NCBI RefSeq assembly: GCF_000003815.2
Contig: NC_049981.1
Span: forward strand, 4,252,437 to 4,316,436
Source: Branchiostoma floridae
Taxonomy: Eukaryota > Chordata > Leptocardii > Amphioxiformes > Branchiostomatidae
DNA length: 64,000 nt
Direction of reading: 5' to 3'
Made by a program: the position numbers and the translations under genes. Under the pieces are notes generated by a model. That model did no database searches. It saw nothing but the letters and a program-made list of their open reading frames with translations, and had not been told where the DNA came from. This document shows positions 13,001 to 28,000 of this stretch, piece by piece. Within the stretch, counting starts at the first letter, position 1. The number at the start of each line of letters is the position of its first letter.

Positions 13001-16000
13001 AAGGATGTTGGCCATACTTTGGAAAAAAAAAAGTTGAGCTCACACGCCTGTAGAGAGCTCAGTTCTTAAATTGTAACAGGGTTAAGAAAATTTTGGTGAG
13101 ACTTGTGAGACTATATTTGAAAATATATTAGTGACGTGCCCTAAGTCATGCTACTAATCTTCAAGACAAAACAAAGACGTACATACAAAATATTTACATG
13201 CACATTCATTAAAAAAAAGCAACCATAAGAACATAGTCAGATGACATGCAATATGATTGTATAAGGTATGTGAGTGGCAAATGATTTATGCTTTCTATCA
13301 TCAGTAAATGTCATAGTAGTTCAAAATACTCAATAAGTACAATGAACAGCTGAACCAGGTACACCATGCAGTATAGTTGTTAGTGCTTGTGTCATAAGAA
13401 AACATTTAGACCAACAAAATGTTTCATGTATATAGTGTAAATGCAGAAATGTTCGCGGTGGATTAATGTTCGTGGTTTTTCGTGGCGGCCGCTCCACCGC
13501 GAGGTTAAAACCACCGCGAACAATTTTCCATAACAGTAAGAGACTACAGTGCATGGTGCTACCGCAAAATTAAATCCCCGCGAACTTAAATGTATTTATA
13601 GTACCTCATTCAGAATTGGTCCCTTGTAAAAGTTTGGCTGTAATAACAGTTAAAAGTCAAACTTACCTATACAAGAGGGCAGTTCCCCTACCCACTGTTT
13701 TGCAGGACCACATGTCAGCACAGCATCTGTGCTCAGTCGGTAACCTTGGTTACAGCGGAACCCTGTCACAGCCTGGTAGAGGGTGCTGTTCAGCACCAAC
13801 TCTCCGTTGGTGATCGCGATGTTGGGCGGACCACAGTCAACAACTAAAAAACAAACAAATGTATCTAAGTAACAACAACACCTTTTTGTCAACAACAGCA
13901 ATAAAAACAAAATTGTCTTCAATATTTCAAAATATTTACTATTCACTTACAGCATATTTTAAATCTAAAATGATCAAATCGAAAGAAAATCCTTTTGATT
14001 TTTTCGCCAAAATAGTATCTACAACTCAAGAACACACAAAAACACAATAAGGCATTTTGATAGAAGATGAATGAGCTAAATTTTGAATAATTCTTATATA
14101 CATGTAAGTAAGAGTTAAGAAAACTACGAGGGCTAAGAAAGCTCGCAATGAACAGTACAAGCTGGAGAGAGTTGAATAAGTCTGATAGCAGCTGCAAGGT
14201 GTCTAGACCTTTGCAGCAGCATTGAACACAGTGGACTACTACAGTAACTACTACTACAGTAAATAAATAACTACTACTACTATTACTACTACTACTTAAC
14301 TGCTGCTAAAACAGACCTAACTACTGCTATTACCACCAATACTACTACTACTACTACTACTGCTACTACTACTTCTACTACTGCTACTACTACTACATGT
14401 ACTACTACTACAACTAAATGTATGTCTATAGATTGTCTGATACAACATACGTTGGCACTCAGGTAGTTCTGTGCTCCAGACCCCAGCACCAAGGCAGGTT
14501 GCAGTTCTGTTCCCCACCAGTAGGTGTCCCGAGTCACAGCTGTAGGTCGCGGTGGACTGGTAGTACATGGTGGGGTCACTCAGGGTCACTGACCCCTGCA
14601 GGGGTGCAGGTGGCACCTGGCAGAATGGATCTGTGGAAAGGTCAAAGTTTATCTAATTAGTGGTCATTAAGCTTTTGCATGTACCTCTGTTGAGACTTGT
14701 ATTATTATTAGACAGTCAGTCTCTTAGTTTGAAAGTTAAACATTTAACCCTTATACTCAGTCTCAGTGCCTCTATGTTTGAACAAGGACTTACAATAGTA
14801 GTAACTCTAACCTTCCAGTATCACTGATGAAAGATACATGGTGTAACTGAAATGTCTGACCACTTCCGAAATCATATCCAGTTGCTTGTCTGAGTAATTA
14901 CTGTTTGGGTAACTCTAACCTTTATATCCCAACCATACGGGTGTTGGGACATAGGGGTTTAGAATTATAGGGGGTGTCAGAACATAGGGTCGTTGAATTA
15001 CGTAAGGGTGTGTTGGATCTGGACCATAGGGTTGTGTTGGAAAGTACAAATGTACGTGTGTTAGCACATAGGGGCATCAAGATTTAAGGGTGTCAAAACA
15101 AGTCTGATGGATCATTTATAGAACATCCATGCATCTATGGACATGTCCGTGGTTCTGATACTTTAGCTAGTGCTATCGCAATCCGAAAAAGTAATTATTC
15201 TGAAAAAATTCAACACAGCTGCAGACAACATATCTTTGTAGGGGGAATGTGTTCTTTGGAACATAGTGATGTACTATAACTTAGAGGTGTTTCAGAAAGT
15301 AGGATGTTTCTAGTGTTCATGTGTTGGAAGCTACAGTTACTAAAGTTAAGCATCTATTACTTTATGAGAAAAAATTTTGCCAAATCTACAATATGTCATT
15401 AATTTGATACATAATTATCACTTACCACACAGTGCTTGTATGTTCCCCATCGTCATGGAAACACACCCGTCATCATTCTCCGCCCTCTCGTCTACAAACT
15501 CCTTGTCACGTGACCTGGTGTACATGATGCACAAAAATCCCGATGTCTCGCACGTTTCCGTCGACAAAAGCGCCACCGTGCCGATGTTATAGAACTCTAT
15601 CTCCGTTCCCGCGCCATAGATCTCAGAAGAAAGCTTCCTCGCGTAGATGTCGGCCATTGTGAAAGACGTGGTGACGATTTGACTCGGGCCAGACTCAAGG
15701 TCGCTCGCTGACCACAGCTGGAACTGGATGTTGGTTTGACCTTGGGGTGCTGCAGGAATGGTGGACCAGTTGTTCTTCAAGGTCACGTTGAAGACGAAGG
15801 GGACGTCAAGGTTTGGGACAAGACGGTCGAACCGGAAGTTTGGGGAGAGCCTTGCTGATACAGATTTTACCTGTAGGTCTAAAAAGGTGAGAGAAACAAT
15901 TATTAGAACATATGTGGGAGGTAAATGTAGCTCAAAATGTGCAATTCAACATGAAGACCATGACTCCATTATTGAGAATTAAGCCAAAAATATGACAACA

Positions 16001-19000
16001 TTTATAAGGGAAATATAATGGATCTTTAAGAAATATTTGTCACTGAAAGACTAAATTTTATTTATCATAAAAAGCATTGCGAGAAGATATTATCAGATCT
16101 ACGATCATGCATGTAACACTAGTTCCAGTTTATCCGTTGGGTAACCTATACCGTTGTTTTTCGAAACAGGGTCAGGCGCATCGAGCCGACGGGTTGTAGT
16201 TTTAGACTGCAATATACTGAAAATTTCGATGTGATATCCCCAAATACACTGTTTTTAAAAGCATTGTCTGGACATAGGTTACCCAACGGATAAAGGTGAA
16301 CTAGCATTACAAGGAAAACTGAAAAAAAAGTCGCCTTACCAAAAGAGCAGTCCTTATCCAGCATCTGACAATTAAAATCGTTGTTTGCGTCGTCGTCTCG
16401 GATGTGACGTGTTGCTGCAGAAATGTACGCCACACACAGGTAGTCCAGTGCACTGCATGCTGGGACAGGGATCTTGACGACAGCCTGGAGTGACGTGAAG
16501 GTCACATGACCTCCATCTGGAGCAATCTGATTGGTTAGGACGGTCTGCTGGTTGCCATAGGTGATGTTGATCTGAGTTGAATCTGGACGTACAAATGAAA
16601 AGTAATTGAAAAATAAAACAAAAAAAGGGTTGGCGTACATTGTGATTTTTATATATTCTGAAGCTCAGAGCATAATAGTTTAGAACTTCATTCTACCTGA
16701 AAAGAAATTCCTTTTTTGCAGTGAAAAGTATTATTCTCACACGGTAGAGAATTCTGATTACTATAGTAATATGATATAAGTACACAATAATGTATATTTA
16801 CCAATGTAGAAAAAGAAAATTTGTAACAGAGAGAAATAACAGAAAAAATAAAGATTAACTAAACAAGTATTAGGGTACCGACAAGGCTGAAACAAAAAGA
16901 ATCATCCAACAGGAGCTACAAAGACGGTATGCGCCATAACGCAGTTACTCATGCAACTGAATATGATATTGAAATGGCAGATATGAATCGACTTCACATT
17001 CTGGTGCAAAAACAAAAAGTCTAACTTATAAATGCAAACTTTTACAGTAATCAAACTTTCACCGGCAAATGGTGATCCAGGCAAAACCGGTTGCTCGGCC
17101 AAGTACAGTTGCAGGTTGAAGTTAGGCTGGTTGCTGGCCGGGATGGGCGGTCCCCCATCATTGCGTACGGTAGTGTTGAAGGTGACCGCTGTGTCCACTC
17201 CTCCATACAGGACAGGCAGGCTGGTCAGGGTGGAGTCGATCGAGTAGGAGAAGGATGGAACTGATAAGCCTGGAGTGAGAAAGAACAAAATTGTCCATTT
17301 CAGTTATTTATAATAAAAATTTTAAAATGAAGTTTCAATATAAATGATTGATTTCAGGGCTTTAGCCAGCTCGAAATGTTTTTCCATTAGCCAATTACAA
17401 TCGTCGCAAAAACCGCGAAAATTAATTAGAAGGACTGAACTGAGACCTTGAAAAACGGGTTTTAATGAGATTATCGTATGCGAAAGGGCGCCGACACACA
17501 TTGTCAACAATCATAACAATAGCAAAACAAACAGTGTGTGGCTTTTACGGCCGTGGACGGCGTCCCCAAGTCGCCTGTAGCTTCCACCAAGGATTTTTGT
17601 CCGTCAAGGTTGACGGATTGGTTTGAAAATTTTTCCGTCAGACGCAGCAAATTTCCGTCAATTGACTGAAAAACAGACACTGGCTAGACCCCTGTCATCA
17701 TTGATTTACAAGACAAGTGATATTATTTTACAGAAGTGCACAAATTCAAAGAAAACTCTAAGACTTGTCTTTTTCATGTTTCATATTGACGTTACAACAT
17801 TGTATACAAGCCTTGGATAGGAAAGAAGAAAATTGTCTGAAGCATGATACTTAACAGTGTACAATTTTCTTATTACATATATAGAAGAAAGAATGTCACA
17901 AAAGTGCACATACTTAAAGAATATTGTCTTTTGTATCAAGTTTCTATTGATCATTAGATCTTTTTTTTATTAATTCTTTCTGTTTCTCATAATTCATTTC
18001 TGTTGATAAAAAGCTTAAAACAATTAAAATGAAATGACTTAGACAGTTACACAATAACTGTAACAGAACATTCTTTGCTCTTACCTTGTTGGCAATTTTT
18101 GTCAAGGCCATCTGTTGCCATGGCAATGCAAGCAATGTCATCGGACGGATTATCATCAAGGAAACCTGTGTCGCTCACATCGACATATTTCAAGCACAGG
18201 GCATTGGCTGGTGCGCACGCATCATTCGGAATCACAAAGTCTATGGCAACGTTTTCAAATTCCACCTTCCCTTCTGCTTCAAATGTCCACGGTGGAATTA
18301 GATCGGAGAGTTTGCTTTCTTCATCGCCGAAAGTGAGCGTCGCATCCAACTTGTTCAAGGAGTCGTCATCGTTCTTCAGGATTAGTTTAAACTCGATGTT
18401 GCGGCCGGATGTCCTTGCGTGGATCGGACCGCCGTAGTTTGATACAGTGAAGTTGAGTGACATCGTTGTCATGGTTTCCTCCAGAATGCGCTGGGCGACG
18501 GAACCTGGGGTGAACTCAGCAGTCAAGGTCGGAATGCCTAGTCCTGCAGAGAAAACATTCATTTACTACAAGTAATTTTTTGGTTCCCTACTGCCTCGGA
18601 TCTACAGCGGTTGCGCCGCAATGACCGTGCCATGATCAGATGGATTTGCGGTGTCGAACCACAGGATGAGACTCCATCATCTACCCTGCTTAACAAACTT
18701 GGCATCTCAGACATCACCTCAGTGCTGCAGTCCCGCCGTCTTAGGTGGTTTGGGCATGTTGAAAGATCAAGTGACTACATTTAATACCATCACCAAACTG
18801 AAAGTGTCAGGCAACAGGGGTCGTGGTTGGAGTGTGTTAGAAAGGACATAAAGGTGTGCGGACTAACGGGGTCGACTCACTGAACAGAGCCGCATGGAAG
18901 CGGGATGTGTGAAGACTAGCCGACTGCTGCCTACCCCTGCATCAGGGATCCCAGCAGCTGAGTATAATCTAACCATGGATAGTGAGTGGGTGAGTGAGTC

Positions 19001-22000
19001 GTTTGTTTGCTTTGCACATACAGTAAACCATCTTTAGGTACAACATTCTATTTTTGTACAGTGTATACAAGCTACATAAGACTAGACTGTAAGGTTTGAT
19101 CCACTCTCACTGGGATGGACCGGACCCTAAGTGCTCGAGGCACGGCAATGGATATTACAAATATATGAAGTTATTAAAAAGTGTAAAACACTTTATTTCA
19201 AATGTGTATAATAATATTTTTTTCCTTTCGTCTGCAAACAGCTTCAACTTTCCTTCAAGGCACTAACACTGTAAGTAACATGTTTTCAATAAGTAAGTTT
19301 CATTATATACTGGTCCTAACAGGCAGCATAACACCAGATTGACCAGTTTGACTCACTTGCACAGTGGTGCATGCCAGGCAATACACTTCTATGATACGTA
19401 GTCCTATCAATGGCCAAAAAATTGTCTAGTCCTGCTTAGCAACATCTAACACTAGTTCACCTTTATCCGCGGGGTAACCTTTATCCGTTGGTTATCAAAA
19501 CAGTGCATTTAGGTACATCAATTCGATGGGTGGTAGTTTTAAACCGCAATGTACTCAAAATATTGAAATTTTAAACCAACGTCCGTCAACGTGATATCCC
19601 CAAATACCCTTCTTTTAAAAGCAACGGATATAGGTTACCCAACGGATAAAGGTGAACTAGCATTATCATGATTTTACCTTTAGGACAGCGGGTGTGTACT
19701 TCTCCGTTCACCACGTGCATGCACCTGTCTGGGTCCGTTATCCCCACATCTATCGGCACCGCCGAGCCATTCGTCGCTTCGATCCTCACACAGATGTACT
19801 GAACCCTTCTACAGTCCTCTGACTTCAGCCTGAACACAGTTGTCACATCCTGGAGGTCAATAGAACCTGGGGTGGCAGGGATGTCACCGGCAAGGAGAGC
19901 CTGCGCTTCCGGAGTAAACTGAAAGGTGGCGCTCTCGGCAAGCTGACCATCAATGGCAGAGTCTGTAGCACTGAAGAGGAGACTGAATCCAAACTGTTGC
20001 TCGTTGCCAGGGGTGATGATTTGCGGACCGCGGTTTGAGATGGAGATGTTGAATCGTAGCTCGATGTCTTCGTCCACATAGAGAACCGGCGGGTCAAATG
20101 CGTAAGAAAAGTCTGAGATGTACAGCCCAAGGTCGCACTCTTTCTTGAAGGTTCCGGAAACGAGGCTGCGACATTGAAAATTGTCTGTAAGGTCGTCATC
20201 CGGGATATTCGGGACGGACTCCAAACAGATGTAAGTGTATGTTGCACACATCGCGTCGTCGAATTGGAACTGCGCTATGAGACCCTCCATCGTCACGGTC
20301 CCTGGTTTAGCCGGGATCTCTGACCGCAGTTTGTCCTCCTCGGAACCAAAGTGCCACAGAACCGTTTCCATGACTACTGCATTCCGTAGTGACGGCTCGG
20401 TGTTCAAGTGGAGTCTCATGTCAAACAGGGACCTGGATGTCGACGTTATCAATGGCACGCGTGCTCCCATGTTGCTTAGCAACAGGTCAAAGGTCATGTC
20501 AGTGTCCTGGTTGGCGAACAGTTGTCCGGGTGCGATGGTCACATCAGTCAATGCCAGGCCTAGACATAAGCGACCAATAAAATTAGGTCTATTAATGTAC
20601 AGATGGTCAATATGAACAGGTTTTTAATTGCAGCTTTTAGTAAAATATATTTGATTGTAATCCTGCATTTTTGGGTTATAATATCTCTTGTCCATTTTCC
20701 TAGACTTAATGACACCACTCACCTAACTTATTATGGGTCGTCTTACACCCACTGCACTGTAAAGTAGGCACAGTAGTAATCGGATGGTACCCAGGCTATA
20801 CGGTATACCTAATACTACATTCAATTCTCAATGTCTTTCTTTTCCATCTCTATATACCGGTACATGAATAATAAGAGAATTACACACCTTTAGTGCAGTC
20901 CTTCTCCACATTCCCTGCAGTGATGTCGATACAGGCAAAGTCGTTATCTGCGTTTGTGTCTCCATAAACCGCAATCTCGCCGATGGCATGGGTGATGCAG
21001 ACAAACCTCAGAGTAGGGCACATCCCTGGAGAAAAAAAAATCTTTTTGCTTAAAAAATATCAGAAAAGGCCCATGATTTTCATACAAGGGTCATGTTAAT
21101 TGATGGAATGACAATGTAAAATGGCTCACAAAGTTTGCCTATTTATAATGAGAGGCATTGATTTTGAATGGCATACTAGTTGTGAGTTATGAATTAAAAA
21201 AATGCAATTTTGTCACACACAGATAAAAAGATAATTATCATAATATGGTGAATTTGAAGATCAATATGATTTTATATTTTACAAAGTCTGAGGAGAAAGT
21301 CTCTACATTGGTAAGCATGAATTTCGTGGAGTGGAATAAGTTAGGTTTTCATTCATTTAAATCTTTCATTTTTGCTAAACTGCAGTTTGAAATGACTTGT
21401 GAGGATTGTGAAGAAAATTAATTGGTGTGACTTTAAAAAAGTTGATCTTCTGAATTCATACCTATTGGAACTGTAAAAGTAGCACGTATCCCGATGACGT
21501 TGAGAGTGTATGGAAATGCAGGAATGGCGCCGCGAAGTTTGGCGAGTTGACTACCGTAGTACATCTCAGCCTCTGTGTCAAAAGCGCCCTCTAGTGAGTT
21601 CTGTGAGCTCAGCAGGAGTTTGAATGTGATGTCGTCAGGTGGGAGTTCTTGCCCGAGGTTTTGGAGTGATACGTCGATGATGACCGTTGTTGGCGTGTTC
21701 TCGTAGAGTTTCTCGAGTGGCGACCGTGGGTCGAGTTCGATGGTGAAAGCCGTGAGAGCAAAATCTGCGGGGTACAAAATGAATAAATTCTGATCTCATT
21801 GAAATGTACAATGTCAATTCAAATCACAGAGGGATAATAACTGGTACACTTGATACTGAACCTTGGTGTCATTGATAACATTATGTTTTTTTGCTTGCAG
21901 TACTAGTGTGGCCATCAAAATATTGGCTCTTGATAACAAAGATCTTGAGATTTTGTGTTCCATCTAGACTCGACCTTGAGTTGTTTCAGAAAAATCTTAA

Positions 22001-25000
22001 GATGTTTCACAAAAATCTTAAGATGTTTCACAAAAATCTCAAGATATTTTTAAAGTTGCTTTGAAAGCATCTGGGAAAAATGTTGAAATGGAAAGGATTG
22101 AAAGATATCTTTAGATTGTTCTGAAAAATCTCAAGATTGTGTTGAAAGATGCTAAGATTGTCTTGAAGGATCTCAAGATATACCACTGCTCAGTCCAAGA
22201 AATCTTCTAAATTCAAAAAGTTTTGGCAGGACTCTTTACTGCAAAATTTGCTAAAGGCAGGTAGAGTTGAGCCCTACGCGTACCTTTTGGATGGTGGACG
22301 AATATAGGGATGATGATGTCATTGTTGGTCTCTGATGATTCGTCGATGGCTCCGATGATGTCATCAGTTGGGTCAGGGTCAAAGGCATCCAGCCGAACCC
22401 CGAGGTATGTCGGTCCAGCGCCGTAGAACTCTGCGTATGTACCGTTGTCTATCCTCAATACTGCAGAAAAATCAGACACTGATTAGTACCTTTTGAAAAA
22501 TGAGCATTATACACAATATTTACGGGATTCCGACAGTGACTTCAATGATTTATCCGAGAGAGAATAAGTGAATTCAATGCTTTTGTTTTAAGAAAGTCCA
22601 TTGGGATTGACCTTCTTTGAAGCTGACCTTGAATTACAGTGCATTTTTAGATCATAGATAAACCATATTAAAGGCTTAATATCAAAAACCTTAAGGTCAA
22701 TGTTTAAATAACCCATTTAAACACACCTGCTCATTGAAGCCGAGTTTTCTCCCAGTGAGATTGGATCAAACCAATATTCAAATTCCAGTGTTTTATATAC
22801 CTCAGGTACTTTGAAAACTGTAACGCTAGTTCACCTTTATCCGTAGGGTAACCTTTATCCCTTCTTTTTAAGAACAATGTACTATTTAGGGAAATTAAGT
22901 CTAAAGATGATAGTTTCAAACTGTAACATTTTTGAAATAGTACAGTTTGAAACTACCGTCCATCGACTGAATATCCCTGGATACCCTGTTCAGCAACACA
23001 ACAGATATAGGTTACCCAACGGATAAAGGTGAACTAACGTTAAGGCATGCATGTTAAGCCAAGGACAATTTCTAAATATCTCCTTATAATGAACTTGGTT
23101 ATGCCTTGAGGTGGCCTATAACAATGTTGTTAAACATTTATCAAACGAACATTCTTCAATTCTTCAAACAACAGGACCTTACCATCGGACAGGGCAAAAG
23201 CATGAGCACCCGTCCCGTACTGTCGTGTCATCACTGCCATCTGCTGAGGCGTGTAGTCATAAACCACTTCCGGGTCGGAGGTCATGTCCAGCTCGGCATC
23301 GTGGGACAGGTAGAAGCGGAAGTCAAAGACGGGGAGGTCAGAGGGCGTTACGGAGGCTACTCCGCTGATGGTGATTTCTCCGCGGAGCATGAACGGAGTT
23401 GGCTGGTCGATGATGAGTTTGTCGTTGGTGCTGATAGAGAACTCGGTGATCCGAACATCGATTTGGTCTGAAAAGAGGAAAAAATGTGTCTTAATTCAAG
23501 ATGACCAACATATTAAGATTAGGATGTAACGTGAAGTGTTTGACAATTTCCATATATGATATCAAGTTGCTTGTCCAATGAGTAACTGTTTTTTATTACC
23601 TTAGGCCACACCAATTTAATTTCTTGGTTCACGGATTTGCTCGCTCCTATTTTTTTGAAAAAAAAAATAAAAATAAAAATTACCACTCAGCAAATTTTCA
23701 CCATTAATGAAGCCATTCACCAACTTTCTGGTGTAGAAAATTGGCCTTTATATTATAAGCTCCTTAAAGTGTGGGTACAGGTGCTGTTACCGGAACAAAA
23801 ATAATGGTTTTTGTACTTTTTTTCAAGCCTGAAAACTTTTTTTTCTTCATGGTTTTGGAATTGGACCGTTAACCCTTTTNNNNNNNNNNNNNNNNNNNNN
23901 NNNNNNNNNNNNNNNNNNNNNNNNNNNNNNNNNNNNNNNNNNNNNNNNNNNNNNNNNNNNNNNNNNNNNNNNNNNNNNNNNNNNNNNNNNNNNNNNNNNN
24001 NNNNNNNNNNNNNNNNNNNNNNNNNNNNNNNNNNNNNNNNNNNNNNNNNNNNNNNNNNNNNNNNNNNNNNNNNNNNNNNNNNNNNNNNNNNNNNNNNNNN
24101 NNNNNNNNNNNNNNNNNNNNNNNNNNNNNNNNNNNNNNNNNNNNNNNNNNNNNNNNNNNNNNNNNNNNNNNNNNNNNNNNNNNNNNNNNNNNNNNNNNNN
24201 NNNNNNNNNNNNNNNNNNNNNNNNNNNNNNNNNNNNNNNNNNNNNNNNNNNNNNNNNNNNNNNNNNNNNNNNNNNNNNNNNNNNNNNNNNNNNNNNNNNN
24301 NNNNNNNNNNNNNNNNNNNNNNNNNNNNNNNNNNNNNNNNNNNNNNNNNNNNNNNNNNNNNNNNNNNNNNNNNNNNNNNNNNNNNNNNNNNNNNNNNNNN
24401 NNNNNNNNNNNNNNNNNNNNNNNNNNNNNNNNNNNNNNNNNNNNNNNNNNNNNNNNNNNNNNNNNNNNNNNNNNNNNNNNNNNNNNNNNNNNNNNNNNNN
24501 NNNNNNNNNNNNNNNNNNNNNNNNNNNNNNNNNNNNNNNNNNNNNNNNNNNNNNNNNNNNNNNNNNNNNNNNNNNNNNNNNNNNNNNNNNNNNNNNNNNN
24601 NNNNNNNNNNNNNNNNNNNNNNNNNTCTCGCTCCATATTTTTATGAAAAAATCCTTGAACCAAGAAATGAAATTGGTGTGGCCTTAGTGTTTTACCTTCC
24701 TGCTTTATGATACTCACTAGATTGTTTATACTGTTATATTATATTACATTAGTTGTTAGTTATTTGTATTAGTTTATAGTTGTTCACATTGCCATACATT
24801 GTAACTGTTACAATTGTTGCGCAATGAAGTTCTATTCTGTGAGTAACAAATTGAATGGGCATTTCTATGTCTTATACTACATATACATTATCTAGTATAT
24901 CTTTATTTGCACTAATTTTTTCACTCACCTTGGGAGCAGTGAATATTCCCCAGCTGAACCGCATTACGGTCATTGTTGGCGTATCCATCCACCAGGAGTC

Positions 25001-28000
25001 CAGCTGCAGTACCAGGCAAAACAGTCAGGGTGACAAATGTCTTTCCCGCGCAATCTGTCGGCACTGTAAACCGCCCGGTGACTGTAAGATCCACCCACGA
25101 CGACTCGTTGAACCCGTGTTGTAGATTCGGGTGAACGGCGCCCGTTCCCGTGGTAACGAACTCGCGATTTATGGTCATGACGTTGACGGAGTTTGTGCCC
25201 TGTCCATCATCAGCCATTGCAAGAGCAAGCTCGTAGTTGGTGTGTGATTGGTCGGATAGCGGGAGCTCGCAGGATGATCGTGTGCACGCGATGGTGGCTG
25301 ATATCGTAACGGCAGTCTCCGCTCCTGGCCACAGCTTAGCGTTGCCCGTCTCCAGCCGGAAGTTTGTCAGGCCATACAGATCTGTAACATTAAGATCAAA
25401 CATTGTGATCAGAGATGGCAGAGTTCACCCAGTTCACCCCTTTAGTAACCAGACTGTTTAGCTACCATTCAAGTAATTTCATTCCTTTTTTTTTAGTAAA
25501 AATAATAGCACCGCAAAGCATTACGTAACATTCAGAGATGGCTAGCTTAAACCCCATGCGATACTGCTTTCACCCATACTATATGCTTCTTTGCAGTCAA
25601 TTAATTAATTCGACACTAAGGATGTATGGTAATATTGCATAGAGTATGTTGAGAATCACAGAAACATACAATAAGAGATTCATAGACACAAACAGAAACA
25701 AATACATTTAGCACATCAACACTACACACACTCACAAACAAATAACATGCACACATACACACACACACGCACACACACACACATATAAACATACACACAC
25801 ACACTCACAAACACATAATCACACACACACAGACAGACATGTGCACGCACACACACACACACACACATTATACATACTAATATATACACACACGTTATAC
25901 ATACTAATATATACACACACTCAAATACACACAAACACACACACACACACATGTACACACACACATAAACACGCACACACACACACACACACACTCATGT
26001 AATGGCAAACCAAAACTAGCAACAATGCTTTACCCCTTTAACCTTCTAAAGCAGTGGCTTTTAGCACTAAACCTGTATCAGTTACAGGTGTAGAAATCAG
26101 AGTGTAAAACTAGAAAGGCCGACATTTGCTTGAGAGCAAATACAGCATATTTCAGCCATCTCCCTCCCCATGCAACAATAGACTATTTCAAAATCACCCA
26201 TTTGAAAAATCACTTTTACTGATGACGATTTAACCCAAAAATGAATCTGACAAAATTCCCCCGTTCAAGAATGGACTCCAGTGCACCCTATGTGAATTTG
26301 CACAATAGACCAGTCCAGAAATACTCACACTGAAACCTTGGCGTTTTGAATAAGAAACCAAATCCAAAATTGAATTTAGCAAAAAAGGTCCCAGTGCATG
26401 AAAAGGTATGATAGACCAGTCTAAAAACACTTCCACTAAAAATTGAATATTGAATCATCACCCGTCCAAAACTGAATTTGAAAAAATCCCCCTTCCGTGT
26501 GCAAAAATGGACTCTTCCATGTAAAGTAGAGCAGTCCAAAAATAAATCCGCTAAAATAGGACTTTGACATAATCACTGAAGTCCAAAAAATGGATTTTTA
26601 AAAAAGCCCCCCTCAATGCAAGAATGGACTCTTCCAGCACACCCATGTAAAATTGCAAATTAGACCAGTCCAAAAATAACCCTACTGAAAGACTTTGACA
26701 AACTAGAAGTCCAAAATATGACTTTTAGAAAAATTCCCCCTCCGTGTGAGAATAGACTCTTCCAGCACACTTTCTGTAAAATTGCGAAATAGACCTGTCC
26801 AAAAATACACCCACTGAAAGACTTCACCAGTCCAATGATGAATTTAAAAAAAAATGAACCCCTCCGTGTAAGAAACTCTTCCAGATAACACCGGGCTCGC
26901 TGATTGGCTGCCACCTCCCCCTTTTTAGGATATAGATTCAGGCTAAATGATTGGTTACCTACCTAATTAGATTAAATAGACATAGATGCAATCTGCAGCT
27001 GGGGGTCAACGACCTTAAGGTCATTGACCCCTCTGGCTATTGGAAAATGACAAAAAAATCCCCAGTACCCAAATATATCATTTTGAAGTAGTTCATGACA
27101 AAAATTATACATGTGTCATTTGAATAAATATCTAGTACACCCTTTTACCAAAAGTTAGGTCATTTGGTTTTAAAACCAGAGCACCAGAGCCAAAAGTGTA
27201 CGTTTTTGGTCATAAAATGGCCAAATAATCGCAAAATTAAGCATTTTGTTGTACTGTATGCCTCAAGTGTTAATGAATCCATGTGCGCATATGTCTAGGG
27301 CACTCCTATACTAAATTTCAGGTCATCCGGTTCTAAAACCAGGGTACAGGAGCCAAAAGAGTGTCCTTTTTAGGTAAAAAAATGACCAAAAAATCGCAAA
27401 AATAAGCATTTCGTTATACTGTACACCAAAAGTGATATTGAATTTATATGGGGGAATTATCAAGGCACATCTATGCCAAATTTCAGCTCATTCGGTTATA
27501 ATACCAGGGTACACGGGGCCAAAATATACAGTTTTGGTCTTAAGATGACCAAAAAACCTTAATAAAATCATTTTAAAGGCAGTTATGAAAAAAATGAAAA
27601 AAACGTCCGGGGGTATTGGCCCATTCTACCCTTGTGCCAAATTTCAAGTCATTCAGTTGAGGAACAACGGAGATACCGTGTTCCGAAGATTTGACAGGAG
27701 AAAGAAAGAAAGAAACACTAGAAAGGCCGACATTTGCTTAGGAGCAAATACAGCATATTGCAATCCATCTTCATCCTTGAAAAAATCCCAAAATTCAACA
27801 ATTTGAAGTAATGTTTGCTCAATGGGAAAATGAAGTACTGTGGGCACTTGTCCTACACACCTTCATGCCGAATTTTAGGTCATTTGGTTTCAATATAAGG
27901 GCATAGTAGCCAAAAATATACATTTTTTAGATAAAAATGGCTACAAATCCCAAAATAACTCATTTTATGAGTGTTCTATGAAGAAAGTGTTGATGGGGTC

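Noticed and set aside
16146-16330. Continuation of the exon-17 frame (MLVHLYPLGN…)
   Set aside because: It reads through a GTAAGG donor into a family A foldback element; the same peptide appears after exon 14, confirming it is transposon sequence.
19586-19677. C-terminal extension of the exon-14 frame
   Set aside because: It lies beyond the donor at 19677 and inside a foldback element.
20235-20615. Plus-strand frames opposite matrix exon 14
   Set aside because: Antisense shadows of a strongly supported minus-strand exon.
25616-25994. Cys/Val-rich minus-strand frames
   Set aside because: Translation of the CA microsatellite.
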